52,226 nucleotides of DNA from Lysinibacillus composti (GCF_016908465.1 NZ_JAFBDY010000023.1:1-52226); one strand, 5' to 3'. Positions 1-8,709 are shown, counted from the first letter of the stretch. Numbers and translations are program-made. The notes: generated by a model not told the origin, from the letters alone.

Positions 1-89
1 GGCGCTACGTTCTACCCCGACTACCGTTATAATAAGACCATATAGAAAAAGGTCAACCAGAAAAATCTGGCTAACCTTATATTACGAAC

Positions 90-125
90 GGGCGCGTTTC
101 TGAAATAAGAAAGGCGTTTTTCTTC
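90..125 (+). terminator. Hairpin plus T-run, GGCGC family
   Basis: A GCG-TTTCT / AGAAA-GCG stem with a short loop is followed by TTTTTCTT. It belongs to the same family as the hairpins at 841, 1664, 8678 and 9243. It probably ends a gene lying left of the window. The rest of bases 1-291 holds only a small hairpin around 57-70 and no gene I can support. Confidence 0.5.
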
Positions 126-291
126 ATGAAAAGGGCCATTATTTTGAATATCCGCTTAATAAAAAATGATCATTTATGTTAATTTATTGAGAGTATAAAT
201 GAATTGCGTCAAAAAGATTGTGATTAATACAAGCATACTAACTTACGAGTTAATACTTTAATATTTAACATATCACAAATAAAAATTGCGA

Positions 292-297
292 TATAAT
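292..297 (+). promoter_or_regulatory. -10 box of the gene at 330
   Basis: A consensus TATAAT is present; the -35 is weak (around 269-274). Transcription would start near 304. That is downstream of the ATG at 300 and so supports the ATG at 330 as the true start. Confidence 0.45.
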
Positions 298-329
298 ATA
301 TGTATAGCACGATTGAAAGAAGGGACTTT

Positions 330-779
330 ATGAAACAATATATATTTACTAAGGCAGGTAATGGAAAAGTTATTGTTACTCTATCTGAAAGTTATATGGA
401 TATTAAACGTAGTGGTATTATGAATAAAGTAATTCGAGCAAAAGAATACAGACTTATACACTATAAAGATATACTTGAATTAAAGTGGAAAAAAAGTATG
501 GGATTACTTATAAATGGATCTATAGAGTTAGTTTTTGATAGAAATAAAAAAAGTAATGATAATCTTGACAATATAATTTACTTTGCGACAAAAAATGAAA
601 TAAAAATGGCCACTGAAATAAAAGAATTTTTAGAGAAAAAGGTATCAGAAAATCAGAATAGAACTGCTGATGCTGCTATTAGATACTTTGACGAATTAAA
701 AAAATTAAAAGAACTATATGATTTAAAAATTATTAGTAAAGAAGAGTACGAAGAAAAGAAAAGTATTTATCTAAAATAA
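330..779 (+). CDS. Small PH-like/SHOCT domain protein
   Basis: Unknown cytoplasmic protein of 149 residues. The first ~100 residues look like a small beta-rich domain of the bacterial PH type. The last ~30 residues (LKKLKELYDLKIISKEEYEE) match the SHOCT pattern, a short C-terminal helical motif common in small Gram-positive proteins and thought to mediate oligomerisation. I chose ATG 330 rather than ATG 300 because AGAAGGG lies five bases upstream and because the TATAAT box puts the transcript start after base 300. It stands alone between two hairpins and appears to be island cargo. The SHOCT call is good; the rest is tentative and no function is known. Confidence 0.7.
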   Translation: MKQYIFTKAGNGKVIVTLSESYMDIKRSGIMNKVIRAKEYRLIHYKDILELKWKKSMGLLINGSIELVFDRNKKSNDNLDNIIYFATKNEIKMATEIKEFLEKKVSENQNRTADAAIRYFDELKKLKELYDLKIISKEEYEEKKSIYLK

Positions 780-840
780 TATTAGTTTTATTAATATAAT
801 ACATATTAATTTTGGTAAAGGAGTATTCCTTATCTAACTA

Positions 841-876
841 ACGGGCGCTATTCGTGAGGAATTGGCGCTTTTTTTC
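841..876 (+). terminator. Intrinsic terminator, GGCGC family
   Basis: A stem of GGCGC-ATTC with GAATTGGCGC around a GTGAG loop is followed by seven T. It is nearly identical to the hairpin at 8678. Confidence 0.8.
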
Positions 877-1032
877 ATTTAGTTAAAAAGTGTTTCTTAA
901 GGGCCAGGTGGAGAAATCTTAATTCCAATTGTATATTTATGTTAAAATATAAAAATATTGTAAAGTAGTCCACTTTAAATAACGCAGTTGGTTAGTAGAA
1001 TAAGGAAAAGAGCAACTAGGGGAGATATATAA

Positions 1033-1635
1033 ATGAAAAGAACACTTGCAATACTAGCATCAGCTCTGTTGTTACTTATTATAAGTGCTTGTGATGATAG
1101 TAATTCGAATTCAAATACAATTTCTGTTTCCGAATTAACAGACAGAGAAAATGCAATACTTTCGAGTAGTTCAGACAAATCATTAGTATTTGATTTCAAT
1201 ATAAACAAAGAATACAAAGAAGTAACTGTATGGATAGAAAAATATGAATTCGGAAATTTGGTTAAGGATAAATTAAGCGAACTAACGATGCAGGTAGAGG
1301 GAGATGGCTCTATTATCCTCACAACTCCTAAAACAAATTATAGCCAAAATCAACCTATATTTAATACTGCAATTAGCAGTAAGGAAGGCGTTAGTACCAG
1401 AAGTGCCTTTGATCCAAACTCAGATGATTTGGATGATATGTCAATTGTGTGGGGACCCTTTCCAACAGAGAACACTATTATTGAAGGAGAAGTAGTATTA
1501 GGAAGTATTTGTTATTCGAATGAAGGAAGAATGAATTCGCTTACCGCCGATTTTTATCAAGATGTTGAAGGACATATTAATGAGTTGGAAAAATACGACG
1601 TTGTATATCTTTTTAAAGCAGATTTTATTAAGTAA
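1033..1635 (+). CDS. Putative lipoprotein of unknown function
   Basis: 200-residue exported protein. The N-terminus has Lys-Arg, a hydrophobic stretch and a lipobox ending ISAC (Cys at about residue 20), followed by an Asp/Ser/Asn-rich linker. It should therefore be lipid-anchored on the outer face of the membrane. The remainder has no motif I recognise. AGGGGAG precedes the ATG at a suitable distance. It is a single gene with its own downstream hairpin (1664-1696). Secretion is well supported and function is unknown. Confidence 0.75.
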   Translation: MKRTLAILASALLLLIISACDDSNSNSNTISVSELTDRENAILSSSSDKSLVFDFNINKEYKEVTVWIEKYEFGNLVKDKLSELTMQVEGDGSIILTTPKTNYSQNQPIFNTAISSKEGVSTRSAFDPNSDDLDDMSIVWGPFPTENTIIEGEVVLGSICYSNEGRMNSLTADFYQDVEGHINELEKYDVVYLFKADFIK

Positions 1636-1663
1636 AAGTTTATATGAATTTTATTCCACAATA

Positions 1664-1696
1664 GGGCGCAATTCTTTAATAAAGAATGCGTCTTTT
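1664..1696 (+). terminator. Intrinsic terminator, GGCGC family
   Basis: A GGGCGCAATTCTTT / AAAGAATGCGTC stem with a three-base loop is followed by TTTTC. It is the third member of the repeated hairpin family. Confidence 0.75.
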
Positions 1697-1712
1697 CTCA
1701 TTAAAGGTCCAA

Positions 1713-1829
1713 TTAATTGAATAAGATTTCAAAGGATTTATTTGCGGATACTTCTTTTGCTATTTGAGCTTGCTTAACTTTTTGTGCTTGAACTTCTTTA
1801 GTAGATGGTCCACTTTTCTTTATAGTGAT
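1713..1829 (-). pseudogene. Fragment of a YHYH-type secreted protein gene
   Basis: The minus strand encodes a stretch containing KKSGPSTKEVQAQKVKQAQ and then a stop. It aligns with the KKSGPSVKEIAAQKAKKAQ segment of the intact protein at 27779-28525. No start, signal peptide or YHYH part is left, so this is a short remnant of a paralogue. It shows that copies of this family lie on both sides of the island. Confidence 0.7.
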
Positions 1830-2043
1830 CGTAAATCGTATTCTGTGAGAAAAACTAAAGGGTATTCGGAGAGATAGTTACATAAAAGGATGAAATATGT
1901 AATGTTCTAGTTTAAAAGATAGTTGGTTCATTTAACAGGGTTTATATATTACATAAAATTATTACACAAATTAGTACATTAAAGGATGACACGTAATAAT
2001 GAGTGGTTTTTATTTCTCAATTATCTCATAAACGGAGGGGGAA

Positions 2044-2187
2044 ATTGCAAAACCTGTATTATGTTATATATTAAAGCATGATAGTGTTTCCTATCCTCAA
2101 GCTCTTCCCAGCATTATGGAAGCTATTTGGACTAGAACTGAAGATGAGCATTCTAGGGAAAAAGAGTTTGTGGGTGGTATAATTTAA
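2044..2187 (+). pseudogene. Open stretch without standard start, upstream of DUF262 pair
   Basis: The open frame reads about 47 codons (IAKPVLCYILKHDS...) to a TAA. A strong GGAGGGG lies five bases before an ATT codon at 2044, but no ATG, GTG or TTG occurs in frame. It may be a remnant of a helical or winged-helix domain such as those at the N-terminus of Mrr-type proteins, or a tiny gene with a rare ATT start. The rest of 1830-2043 shows nothing I can call. Confidence 0.25.
2175..2183 (+). promoter_or_regulatory. Extended -10 promoter of the DUF262 operon
   Basis: TGGTATAAT matches the extended -10 consensus (TGnTATAAT), which can work without a good -35. The start point would be near 2190, giving a 30-base leader with AGGGGGA before the ATG at 2220. 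Confidence 0.5.
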
Positions 2188-2219
2188 ATAATGTCAAGTT
2201 TTGTCAGGGGGATTTAAGG

Positions 2220-3518
2220 ATGGCTCTACTTCAAAACGAATTAAAAATAACAAAGATTCATAAATTACTTGGAATGAAATTGGCCTTACCATCATATCAA
2301 CGTCCGTATAGATGGAGTGTAAAGTCTACAAATACGCTTTTTCTTGATACTTATAATGCATATCAAGAAGGAATAGAAGAATACAGAATTGGGTCTGTTA
2401 TTTTACATAAGGAAGATGAAATATACAACGTTGTGGATGGCCAACAACGACTGACAACACTTTCGATTCTTCTATACTGTTTAGGTGAAGAGGATCAGGG
2501 GCTATTACGAGAAAAATATAATCAACTATCTAATGATGTAATAGTGATTAATTTTGAAATTTTATCTAAGAGGATAAGTGAACTTTCGGAAGATGAGCAA
2601 AGCAAATACAAACAATATTTACTAGAGCATTGTAGTGCAGTTCAAATTGTTACGGACAGCGAGCAAGAGGCTTTTCAATTCTTTGATTCGCAAAATTCTC
2701 GTGGCAAAGAGTTAGACCCACATGATTTATTAAAGTCATATCATTTACGTGAGATGGATAATGAAGACGAACAGCAGAAAGTAAGAATTATCAACGATTG
2801 GGAAAATGCGAACCAGGATGATTTAAATGTCTTATTTAAAAGTTATCTGTTCCCGTTGACGCAATGGTATAAAGGAAAGAATGGTTTGGGCTATTCTGCA
2901 AATAACATTGATGTATTCAAAGGGATTAAAGCCGCAAATGTATTTAATTATGCTATTTATCATAAAGCAAGTAACCTTTTCTTAGAACAGTTTAATGCAA
3001 ATGGAAACAATGAACTACTTACATCTAAAGCATTAAATCAATTTCAATTAACACAGCCACTAATAGCAGGAAGACGGTTTTTCCATTATACCCTTCACTA
3101 TGGAAAGCAACTTGAGCAAATACAAAATTTAATAAATAAGGTTCATACGAAAGAACAAATTCCGAGTAGACGCTCTGGAGATCTTTACATTAAACAGTTA
3201 TATGAATGTGCGTTATTGTTTTTTGCTGATCGCTTTGGTATTGAAAGCCTATCAAAAGGTGTGATGCACCAATTATATTCATGGAGCTATTCTTTGCGAC
3301 TTACTATGCATGCTGTGTATCCTCAGACAATCAATAAGTATGCACGAGGAAAACATGAACGGTTGAACAAAGATTTGGATTTGTTCTCAGAAATTAGTGA
3401 TATGAACCATGCTGAGGAGTTAAAGCTCATTGTTTTGGAGCAACCAGATACTGAAAGTAATAATAAAAAGAAGTACAAAGCAGTATATGATTTACTTTGT
3501 GAATGGAATAGGTGGTAG
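2220..3518 (+). CDS. DUF262 (GmrS-like) protein
   Basis: 432-residue cytoplasmic protein with a DUF262 (ParB-like NTPase) domain in its first ~100 residues: SYQRPYRWS, IGSVIL and VVDGQQRLTTLSILL. DUF262 is the nucleotide-hydrolysing half of GmrSD-type IV restriction systems, which attack modified phage DNA. A later SQNSRGKELDPHDLLKSYHL segment is also typical of the family. I see no DUF1524 HNH nuclease at the C-terminus, so catalysis probably comes from the next gene. Three bases separate them and the second ribosome site overlaps this stop, so they are translationally coupled. The domain call is firm; partnership is inferred. Confidence 0.88.
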   Translation: MALLQNELKITKIHKLLGMKLALPSYQRPYRWSVKSTNTLFLDTYNAYQEGIEEYRIGSVILHKEDEIYNVVDGQQRLTTLSILLYCLGEEDQGLLREKYNQLSNDVIVINFEILSKRISELSEDEQSKYKQYLLEHCSAVQIVTDSEQEAFQFFDSQNSRGKELDPHDLLKSYHLREMDNEDEQQKVRIINDWENANQDDLNVLFKSYLFPLTQWYKGKNGLGYSANNIDVFKGIKAANVFNYAIYHKASNLFLEQFNANGNNELLTSKALNQFQLTQPLIAGRRFFHYTLHYGKQLEQIQNLINKVHTKEQIPSRRSGDLYIKQLYECALLFFADRFGIESLSKGVMHQLYSWSYSLRLTMHAVYPQTINKYARGKHERLNKDLDLFSEISDMNHAEELKLIVLEQPDTESNNKKKYKAVYDLLCEWNRW

Positions 3519-3521
3519 GAG

Positions 3522-5303
3522 ATGGATAATCATTTAAAAATCATACCGGTATCAAACATTTTTAATAATATCAGCTATGTAGTTCCAATTTATCAACGGA
3601 ACTATGCTTGGGGAGAAATGCAAATTGAACAACTGATAGAAGATATTAATAGTTCAATTGACGATCTTAGTAAAAACTATTTTCTTGGAAATCTTATTGT
3701 TAATCAAACTGATAATAATGTTTATGAAGTAATAGATGGACAACAAAGGTTGACGACATTATTTCTATTAGAAAAGTATCTTGGCATGAATTTTGCGAAT
3801 GATGCGTTGAGATTTGAAGCACGGAAAAAGTCAAACCGTACACTTCACATGATAAACAATAAGAACAATGGTGAATTACTGGAGGAATTAGCATCAGTTG
3901 AAATCATAGCAGGTTATCAAATGATTGAAAACTATTTTAAAAAAACGAAAGAAATCGACAAAGATGAGTTAAAGAAAAAATTAGAAAAGGTTTTTCTTGT
4001 TCGTGTACAAGTTCCGCAAGGTATAGATTTAAATCATTATTTTGAAATCATGAATACTCGGGGTGAGCAACTAGAACTTCATGAAATAGCAAAGGCAAAG
4101 TTTTTAGAAGTTTTGGATACAGAACACGATAAAAAAACTGCAGCATTGATTTGGGAAAAATGTTCTGATATGGACTCATATATCCAAATGAATTTTGATC
4201 CCAAAGTTAGAAAGGCTCTTTTTACAAAAGATTGGTCTAGCATCAAGGAGCATATTAACGATTTTAATTCAATTAGAGAATGTGTTCCGAATGATGAAGA
4301 TGATAAACATTCTGTTCCTTTGATAGATATTCTAAAAAGTAAGAAGCTCCTCAATAATGGACGAAGTAAGAATGAAGGTGAGAATGAACGCTTTGAATCG
4401 ACTATTTCATTCCCCAATTTTTTATTACAGGTAAATGCAGTCATTGGTAAGTTAGGTGAAGAAGATTCAACACTTGATGATAAACACTTTTTGAATAATC
4501 TATCGTGGGCTTGGAGTGATGCTGATAGAGCAAAGAACTTTTTATATCAAATGTTAAAATGCCGTGTATTGTTTGATAAATATATTTTGAAACGTGAATA
4601 TGCTAAAGATTATAAAGAAACTGGAAAATGGTCGTTACAACGTTTAGAGAAATATAGTGATGTGAAAGGGGAAAAGCCCAAATATGTAGGTACTTTCGGG
4701 GATGATGATAGTCAGAATAATAAACTAATAAGAACACTGCAATCCTGCTTGCGCATAACCTACACATCACCTAAGACTATGCATTGGATTTCACTAGTCC
4801 TAACGAGGTTACTAGAGAATGAATCATGTGACATCATTGAAATTCTAGAAGATTACTGTAAAACAAAAGTTATAAAATCGAATTTTGAGAATGCTAGTGG
4901 ATTTGGTTTTGAAAGAATCGTATTTACTTACCTTGATTATCTTTTATACAAGGATGGGTATTCTTACTTGGATAAGGCAATAATCCCGCCAATGAGTGAT
5001 GACTGGCAATTTCAATTTAGAAGTTCGATAGAACACTTCCAACCACAGCATCTAGTTGAGGGTGTAAATTGGGAATCGGATGACCTCGATGGTTTTGGAA
5101 ACCTTGCTTTAATTACAGTGTCAGGAAACTCAAGGTTTTCTAATTTGCCACCTGCAGGGAAAATCAGCTCCTACCCAAGCATTATCGAACAAAGTTTGAA
5201 ACTGAAGATCATGAAAGAATTAGTCAATTTCGATGATGAAAAATGGACTGAAGAAAAAGCAAGCAAACATAAAGAAGAAATGATTAGGATATTGAAGGGT
5301 TAG
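3522..5303 (+). CDS. DUF262-DUF1524 (GmrSD-like) nuclease
   Basis: 593-residue protein with an N-terminal DUF262 domain (VPIYQRNYAWGE, VIDGQQRLTTLFLL) and a C-terminal DUF1524 domain of the HNH type. The nuclease signature is IEHFQPQ, then GNLALI, then NSRFSNLPPAGK near residues 500-550. This is the fused layout of GmrSD/BrxU-like enzymes, which use NTP hydrolysis to control cleavage of modified DNA. GGAG lies right before the ATG and overlaps the stop of the upstream DUF262 gene, so the two form one operon. Having a second, nuclease-free DUF262 protein in front suggests a two-component version. Target specificity cannot be read from sequence. Confidence 0.88.
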   Translation: MDNHLKIIPVSNIFNNISYVVPIYQRNYAWGEMQIEQLIEDINSSIDDLSKNYFLGNLIVNQTDNNVYEVIDGQQRLTTLFLLEKYLGMNFANDALRFEARKKSNRTLHMINNKNNGELLEELASVEIIAGYQMIENYFKKTKEIDKDELKKKLEKVFLVRVQVPQGIDLNHYFEIMNTRGEQLELHEIAKAKFLEVLDTEHDKKTAALIWEKCSDMDSYIQMNFDPKVRKALFTKDWSSIKEHINDFNSIRECVPNDEDDKHSVPLIDILKSKKLLNNGRSKNEGENERFESTISFPNFLLQVNAVIGKLGEEDSTLDDKHFLNNLSWAWSDADRAKNFLYQMLKCRVLFDKYILKREYAKDYKETGKWSLQRLEKYSDVKGEKPKYVGTFGDDDSQNNKLIRTLQSCLRITYTSPKTMHWISLVLTRLLENESCDIIEILEDYCKTKVIKSNFENASGFGFERIVFTYLDYLLYKDGYSYLDKAIIPPMSDDWQFQFRSSIEHFQPQHLVEGVNWESDDLDGFGNLALITVSGNSRFSNLPPAGKISSYPSIIEQSLKLKIMKELVNFDDEKWTEEKASKHKEEMIRILKG

Positions 5304-5499
5304 TATTTACAAGTGAAAGTTAATGATATAAGAAGTAGATGGTTCATCTACAATTTTTCAAACACAAACAAGGTATAAAATATTGATATGTCTTCGAAAA
5401 CTTAGACATCAATACTGTTATTTTAAGTCTGTCGGGTGTTATTTGGAAGGAAATAAATGTATTTTGTTTTCTAAAAAACCACCGTTTTATATACAAAAT

Positions 5500-5540
5500 A
5501 AACAGCTACCAAAAATCACCGTTTTGGTAGCTGTTTTTTA
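5500..5540 (+). terminator. Intrinsic terminator after the DUF262 operon
   Basis: A perfect 15-bp stem (AAACAGCTACCAAAA and its complement) with a seven-base loop is followed by a T-run. The surrounding non-coding stretch 5304-5615 also holds TCTACAAA twice near 5550-5570 and nothing else I can call. Confidence 0.9.
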
Positions 5541-5615
5541 TTGTTTTTGTCTACAAACTCGTCTACAAATAAAACTATATAAAACGTACCATTTATAGAC
5601 GTTGGAGGTGTAAAA

Positions 5616-5906
5616 ATGGATTTTTTAGCTTTTAAAGATTCTTTATATGTAGGGTTGAAATTTCAGAAACCGAATGTGGTTAGTTCAATTTTAGAAATTA
5701 ATGATGAAGGGGTTACGTATTCAATCTGTAAAAATGGACGATCAAAAAAAGTAAGATTCGATGTATTAAAAGCAGCCTTTCAAGAACTCGTTCAAAATCA
5801 ATCTATTACGATTAAATGGTTTACAGAAAAGAATCCAACGCAAGCAAAAAAACATCACCTTGTAACTTCACAACAATCGGTGGTCTATTTCAGCACTTCA
5901 ATTTAG
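5616..5906 (+). CDS. Small unknown protein, probably read on by -1 frame change
   Basis: 96 residues in the zero frame, of unknown function, after a strong GGAGG. The zero frame ends in an odd tail (HHLVTSQQSV...). From the A-run at 5846-5852, the -1 frame continues with KTSPCNFTTIGGLFQ and runs to TGA 5947, which overlaps the ATG of the resolvase. That tail looks more like a genuine C-terminus, so the full product would be about 110 residues. Either a base was lost in the A-run, or A AAA AAA is a slippery site, or there is a sequencing error. Close linkage to the recombinase suggests they travel together. Confidence 0.6.
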   Translation: MDFLAFKDSLYVGLKFQKPNVVSSILEINDEGVTYSICKNGRSKKVRFDVLKAAFQELVQNQSITIKWFTEKNPTQAKKHHLVTSQQSVVYFSTSI

Positions 5907-5947
5907 CTACTTACACAAGAGGAGAATATAAGGAAGTGAAAAAATGA
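5846..5947 (+). other. A7 slip site and -1 frame continuation
   Basis: Zero-frame codons read GCA AAA AAA CAT, so A AAA AAA matches the X XXY YYZ slippery pattern. After a -1 slip the frame stays open for another 31 codons and stops at 5945-5947, giving an ATGA overlap with the next gene. I see no convincing stimulatory stem just downstream, so an indel is at least as likely as programmed frameshifting. Confidence 0.5.
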
Positions 5948-6513
5948 CACGGATAATTGGATATGCACGCGTTAGTACTGAAGACCAAAATTTGGACATG
6001 CAACAAATCGCAATCGAAAAGTATGCCAAGGAAAAGAATTTGGAATTGGTGATGTACCTTGAAAAAATTAGTTCACGAAAAGACCAGCCCGAACTGCAGA
6101 ACGCTTTAAAAGCAACTTCAAAAGGTGATGTGTTTGTCATTTATAAACTCGATCGCCTAGCACGTAGCACAAAAGAGTTGTATCAACTAACAGACCACCT
6201 AAAAGAAAAGGGTGTCGAGTTCGTTAGTATTCATGATAGTTTTGATACAACAACTCCAACAGGTAAAGCGATGTTCGGGATGTTGGCTGTGTTTGCAGAG
6301 TTTGAACGGGATATTATTCAGCAGCGAACAAATGCAGGACTTGAGGCTGCACGTAAGCGAGGGAAAGTTGGGGGAAGACCTGCTATTGATGATAAAACCA
6401 AGCGTCAGGTTATTGCATTATTTAAGGCTGGTGAAAGTGCGACAGATATTGCGAAAGAATATGGGATTGGGAGAGCAACAGTTTATAGGATTATGAATGA
6501 AAGTAAAGTTTAA
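5944..6513 (+). CDS. Serine recombinase, resolvase/invertase family
   Basis: 189 residues, the normal length for small Tn3/Hin-type recombinases that break DNA with a serine and re-join it. The N-terminus IIGYARVSTEDQNLDMQ holds the catalytic Ser at residue 11. YKLDRLARSTKEL carries the conserved Asp and Arg, followed by FAEFERDIIQQRTNAGL. The C-terminal helix-turn-helix is about residues 150-186 (SATDIAKEYGIGRATVYRIM). Its start overlaps the end of the frameshifted upstream ORF. All catalytic motifs look intact. No transposase accompanies it, so it is probably a stranded transposon resolvase or a DNA invertase. Confidence 0.95.
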   Translation: MTRIIGYARVSTEDQNLDMQQIAIEKYAKEKNLELVMYLEKISSRKDQPELQNALKATSKGDVFVIYKLDRLARSTKELYQLTDHLKEKGVEFVSIHDSFDTTTPTGKAMFGMLAVFAEFERDIIQQRTNAGLEAARKRGKVGGRPAIDDKTKRQVIALFKAGESATDIAKEYGIGRATVYRIMNESKV

Positions 6514-6698
6514 CCCTAACTAAATCAGATAGGTGACAATTTTATCCGTTATATTAAATAAATAAGACCTTAGTATAACTGAAATAGCTGATATATAGTC
6601 TCATAACTTAAAGGTTACGGACTTGAAAAAGGAATAAAGTAATATATAAGTAAATCAACAAAAATCAGCTAATTATTTAGTAGAGGGAGTGATTCATA

Positions 6699-6959
6699 AT
6701 GTCATTAAAATACCAATGTTCCCCTGATAAAAGAAAACAAGAAGTAGTTAGTCTTTTAAATGAGTTAAATTTAGAATTTGAGTTTCTAGGAGAAAATCAA
6801 ATTAAAATTTTGGGGAAGTATCTTATTTTGGGAGAGTTCCTACCAACAGGACATGTATATTTGTTTAAATACAATGATAAATGGAAAAAAAATACTCATA
6901 AATGGACTTGTGCTGGAATCCAAGCTATAACTTCATATTTAAAACAACATGCGTTGTAA
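6699..6959 (+). CDS. Small hypothetical protein
   Basis: 86 residues, rich in Lys and Glu near the N-terminus, with no signal peptide or membrane segment. GAGGGAGTGA lies nine bases before the ATG. It has alternating hydrophobic segments (LEFEFLGENQIKILGKYLIL), suggesting a small alpha/beta fold, and ends in a helix with TCAGIQAITSYLKQH. I do not recognise the family. It stands alone behind the recombinase in the island. Confidence 0.55.
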   Translation: MSLKYQCSPDKRKQEVVSLLNELNLEFEFLGENQIKILGKYLILGEFLPTGHVYLFKYNDKWKKNTHKWTCAGIQAITSYLKQHAL

Positions 6960-7313
6960 AAGACTTATAGAAAAGCACAATTTCAAAGTTTGAAGCAGAG
7001 CCGACCATTCTTAATGAATTACAATCTGCTTTTCTTCAATGCATACTTTAAAGGTAAACTTTGTTAGTTATTTCCGTATTTCTTACTTTCGGATCTTGTT
7101 GTGTATAGTTAATTTGTAATAATCGCCCTGTGGAAGTCAACTGACTGCTCCAAACGCTATGAGAATGTTTTCCTTGGTGAATGAGCTAAATAGTCCTAAT
7201 CAACGTGGCCTTTTAAGGGGGATTTTCCATTAAAAACATGTAGAAGTACCTTTTTACTTTTGATAGAGTAAATTAGTTACCAAATTAATATAAAACAAGG
7301 GAGAAGCAGCATC
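6960..7313 (+). other. Non-coding stretch
   Basis: 354 bases with no supported gene. No strong hairpin or repeat is visible. The last 20 bases contain AAGGGAGAAG, the ribosome site for the TTG start at 7314. Confidence 0.4.
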
Positions 7314-8402
7314 TTGAAAAAAGTCTTAGCAAGCATTTTATCAATATTATTTATTGTAACTACAGGGTTTATCGATGTCCAGGCGGAGGAAGAACGGAAA
7401 CCAATTGAATTAAGTTATGAGATTTGGGATAATGACGGTCCGATAAACGAAGAATCGTTTATCGTAGACCCATATCTTCAAGAAAAGAAGAAAATTTGGC
7501 AAGGATATGATCTTCCAGAAGATCGTTATATGGTTGTAATAGTTCGAAATGAAATTAATCATCCATATTTTGAAACATATCAAGCCCGGGATAATATGTA
7601 TTCATGGGACTCCCATAACAAATTTAAGACAATAGAAGAAGCCGAAGCGTGGGGGTACCGTTTGTCGGGGATTCAAGTCAAAGAATGGAATGAATACGTT
7701 CAAAAATGGGGTTATACGAATGCGGAAGGTACTGGTTATACAATGGTGTTCGTTGAGCCTAATGAATTTAAAAATATTCTCATAAAAGATAAGACAGCGC
7801 CAGTAACATCTTCTAGTAATGTTCCAGCAAATTGGACCAATAAAGACGTATATATTACATTAACAGCTTTTGATGAAGAATCAGGTATAGATAAAACAGA
7901 ATACAGAATTAATGAAGGTGATTGGATTCAATATACTGGACCAATTGACTCCTTTTCCGAAGGCAAAAACCTAATTGAATACAGAAGTATTGATCGAGCC
8001 GGCAATATGGAAGAAACTAAATCTGCCGAGGTGAAAATAGACAAAACAGCACCATCATTAAATGTTTCATTTAATCAATCAGTTATAACTGACAGTAATC
8101 ATAAGTTAACACCTATTAACGCTTTGATAGTAGCAGATGATAGTTTATCAGGTGTTGCGTCATATGAATTGGTATCCATTTTAAGTAATCAATCGGATAA
8201 CGGAAAAGGAGATGGGAACACAGCTCAAGATATACAAGGAGCAGAGTTTGGTACCTCTGACGTAAATTTCTTACTTCGTTCTGAGAGAAGCGGTCATGGA
8301 AATCGTATTTATACCATTATTTATAAAGCAACTGACAATGCAGGAAATTCAGTTATTACTTCTCAAAATATCGTAGTAAAACATGATAATTCCATAAAGT
8401 AA
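7314..8402 (+). CDS. Secreted Ig-like (OmpL47-type) repeat protein
   Basis: 362-residue exported protein beginning with TTG, chosen because AAGGGAGAAG sits about eight bases upstream. A signal peptide covers roughly residues 1-25 (cleavage after VQA). A unique domain of about 130 residues follows. Then come repeats of the Ig-like OmpL47 type: DKTAPVTSSS, NWTNKDVYITLTAFDEESGI, YRSIDRAGNMEE, and a second copy starting IDKTAPSLNV. Such modules occur in cell-surface adhesins and wall-linked enzymes. No sortase motif or SLH domain is present, so it is probably released. The gene is monocistronic with its own terminator at 8411. Confidence 0.8.
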   Translation: MKKVLASILSILFIVTTGFIDVQAEEERKPIELSYEIWDNDGPINEESFIVDPYLQEKKKIWQGYDLPEDRYMVVIVRNEINHPYFETYQARDNMYSWDSHNKFKTIEEAEAWGYRLSGIQVKEWNEYVQKWGYTNAEGTGYTMVFVEPNEFKNILIKDKTAPVTSSSNVPANWTNKDVYITLTAFDEESGIDKTEYRINEGDWIQYTGPIDSFSEGKNLIEYRSIDRAGNMEETKSAEVKIDKTAPSLNVSFNQSVITDSNHKLTPINALIVADDSLSGVASYELVSILSNQSDNGKGDGNTAQDIQGAEFGTSDVNFLLRSERSGHGNRIYTIIYKATDNAGNSVITSQNIVVKHDNSIK

Positions 8403-8410
8403 ATAAATTA

Positions 8411-8450
8411 GCAGTGATACCCTAAAGTGGTATTGCTGCTTTTCTTATTT
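8411..8450 (+). terminator. Intrinsic terminator of the secreted-protein gene
   Basis: GCAGTGATACC pairs with GGTATTGCTGC around a short loop, followed by TTTTCTTATTTTT, nine bases after the stop codon. Confidence 0.9.
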
Positions 8451-8521
8451 TTATAATTTCCAACTAAACCCTTCATTTGAGAAATACTTGCATTATTAAC
8501 AGGAGAGAAAAGGCGTGCTAT

Positions 8522-8656
8522 ATTGAATTCGGCATTGTGGAATGGAGAATAAATATCCCCAGCGATATGAATGTATTAGGATTCAAAGAAGAAATATCCG
8601 ATGAAGATGGGGAAATTTATAATAGAGATCTTTGGTTTATCGGTGAATTAGATTAG
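8522..8656 (+). pseudogene. Short gene remnant before a GGCGC hairpin
   Basis: The open frame encodes IEFGIVEWRINIPSDMNVLG, then an acidic, tryptophan-containing tail ending WFIGELD, and stops just ahead of the hairpin at 8678. The composition looks like real protein, but the only in-frame starts are GTG 8537 or non-standard codons. AGGAGAG lies upstream at about 8500. It is probably the C-terminal remnant of a lost gene. Confidence 0.35.
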
Positions 8657-8677
8657 GTATTTATATATTCCAGAATC

Positions 8678-8709
8678 GGGCGCCATTCTTGAGGAATTGG
8701 CGCTTTTTT
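8678..8709 (+). terminator. Intrinsic terminator, GGCGC family
   Basis: GGGCGCCATTC / GAATTGGCGC stem with six T. It differs from the copy at 841 by only a few bases although 7.8 kb away. Confidence 0.8.

Noticed and set aside
300..329. ATG 300 as start of the SHOCT protein.
   Set aside because: It lies three bases after the -10 box, so it would precede the transcript start; ATG 330 has a good ribosome site.
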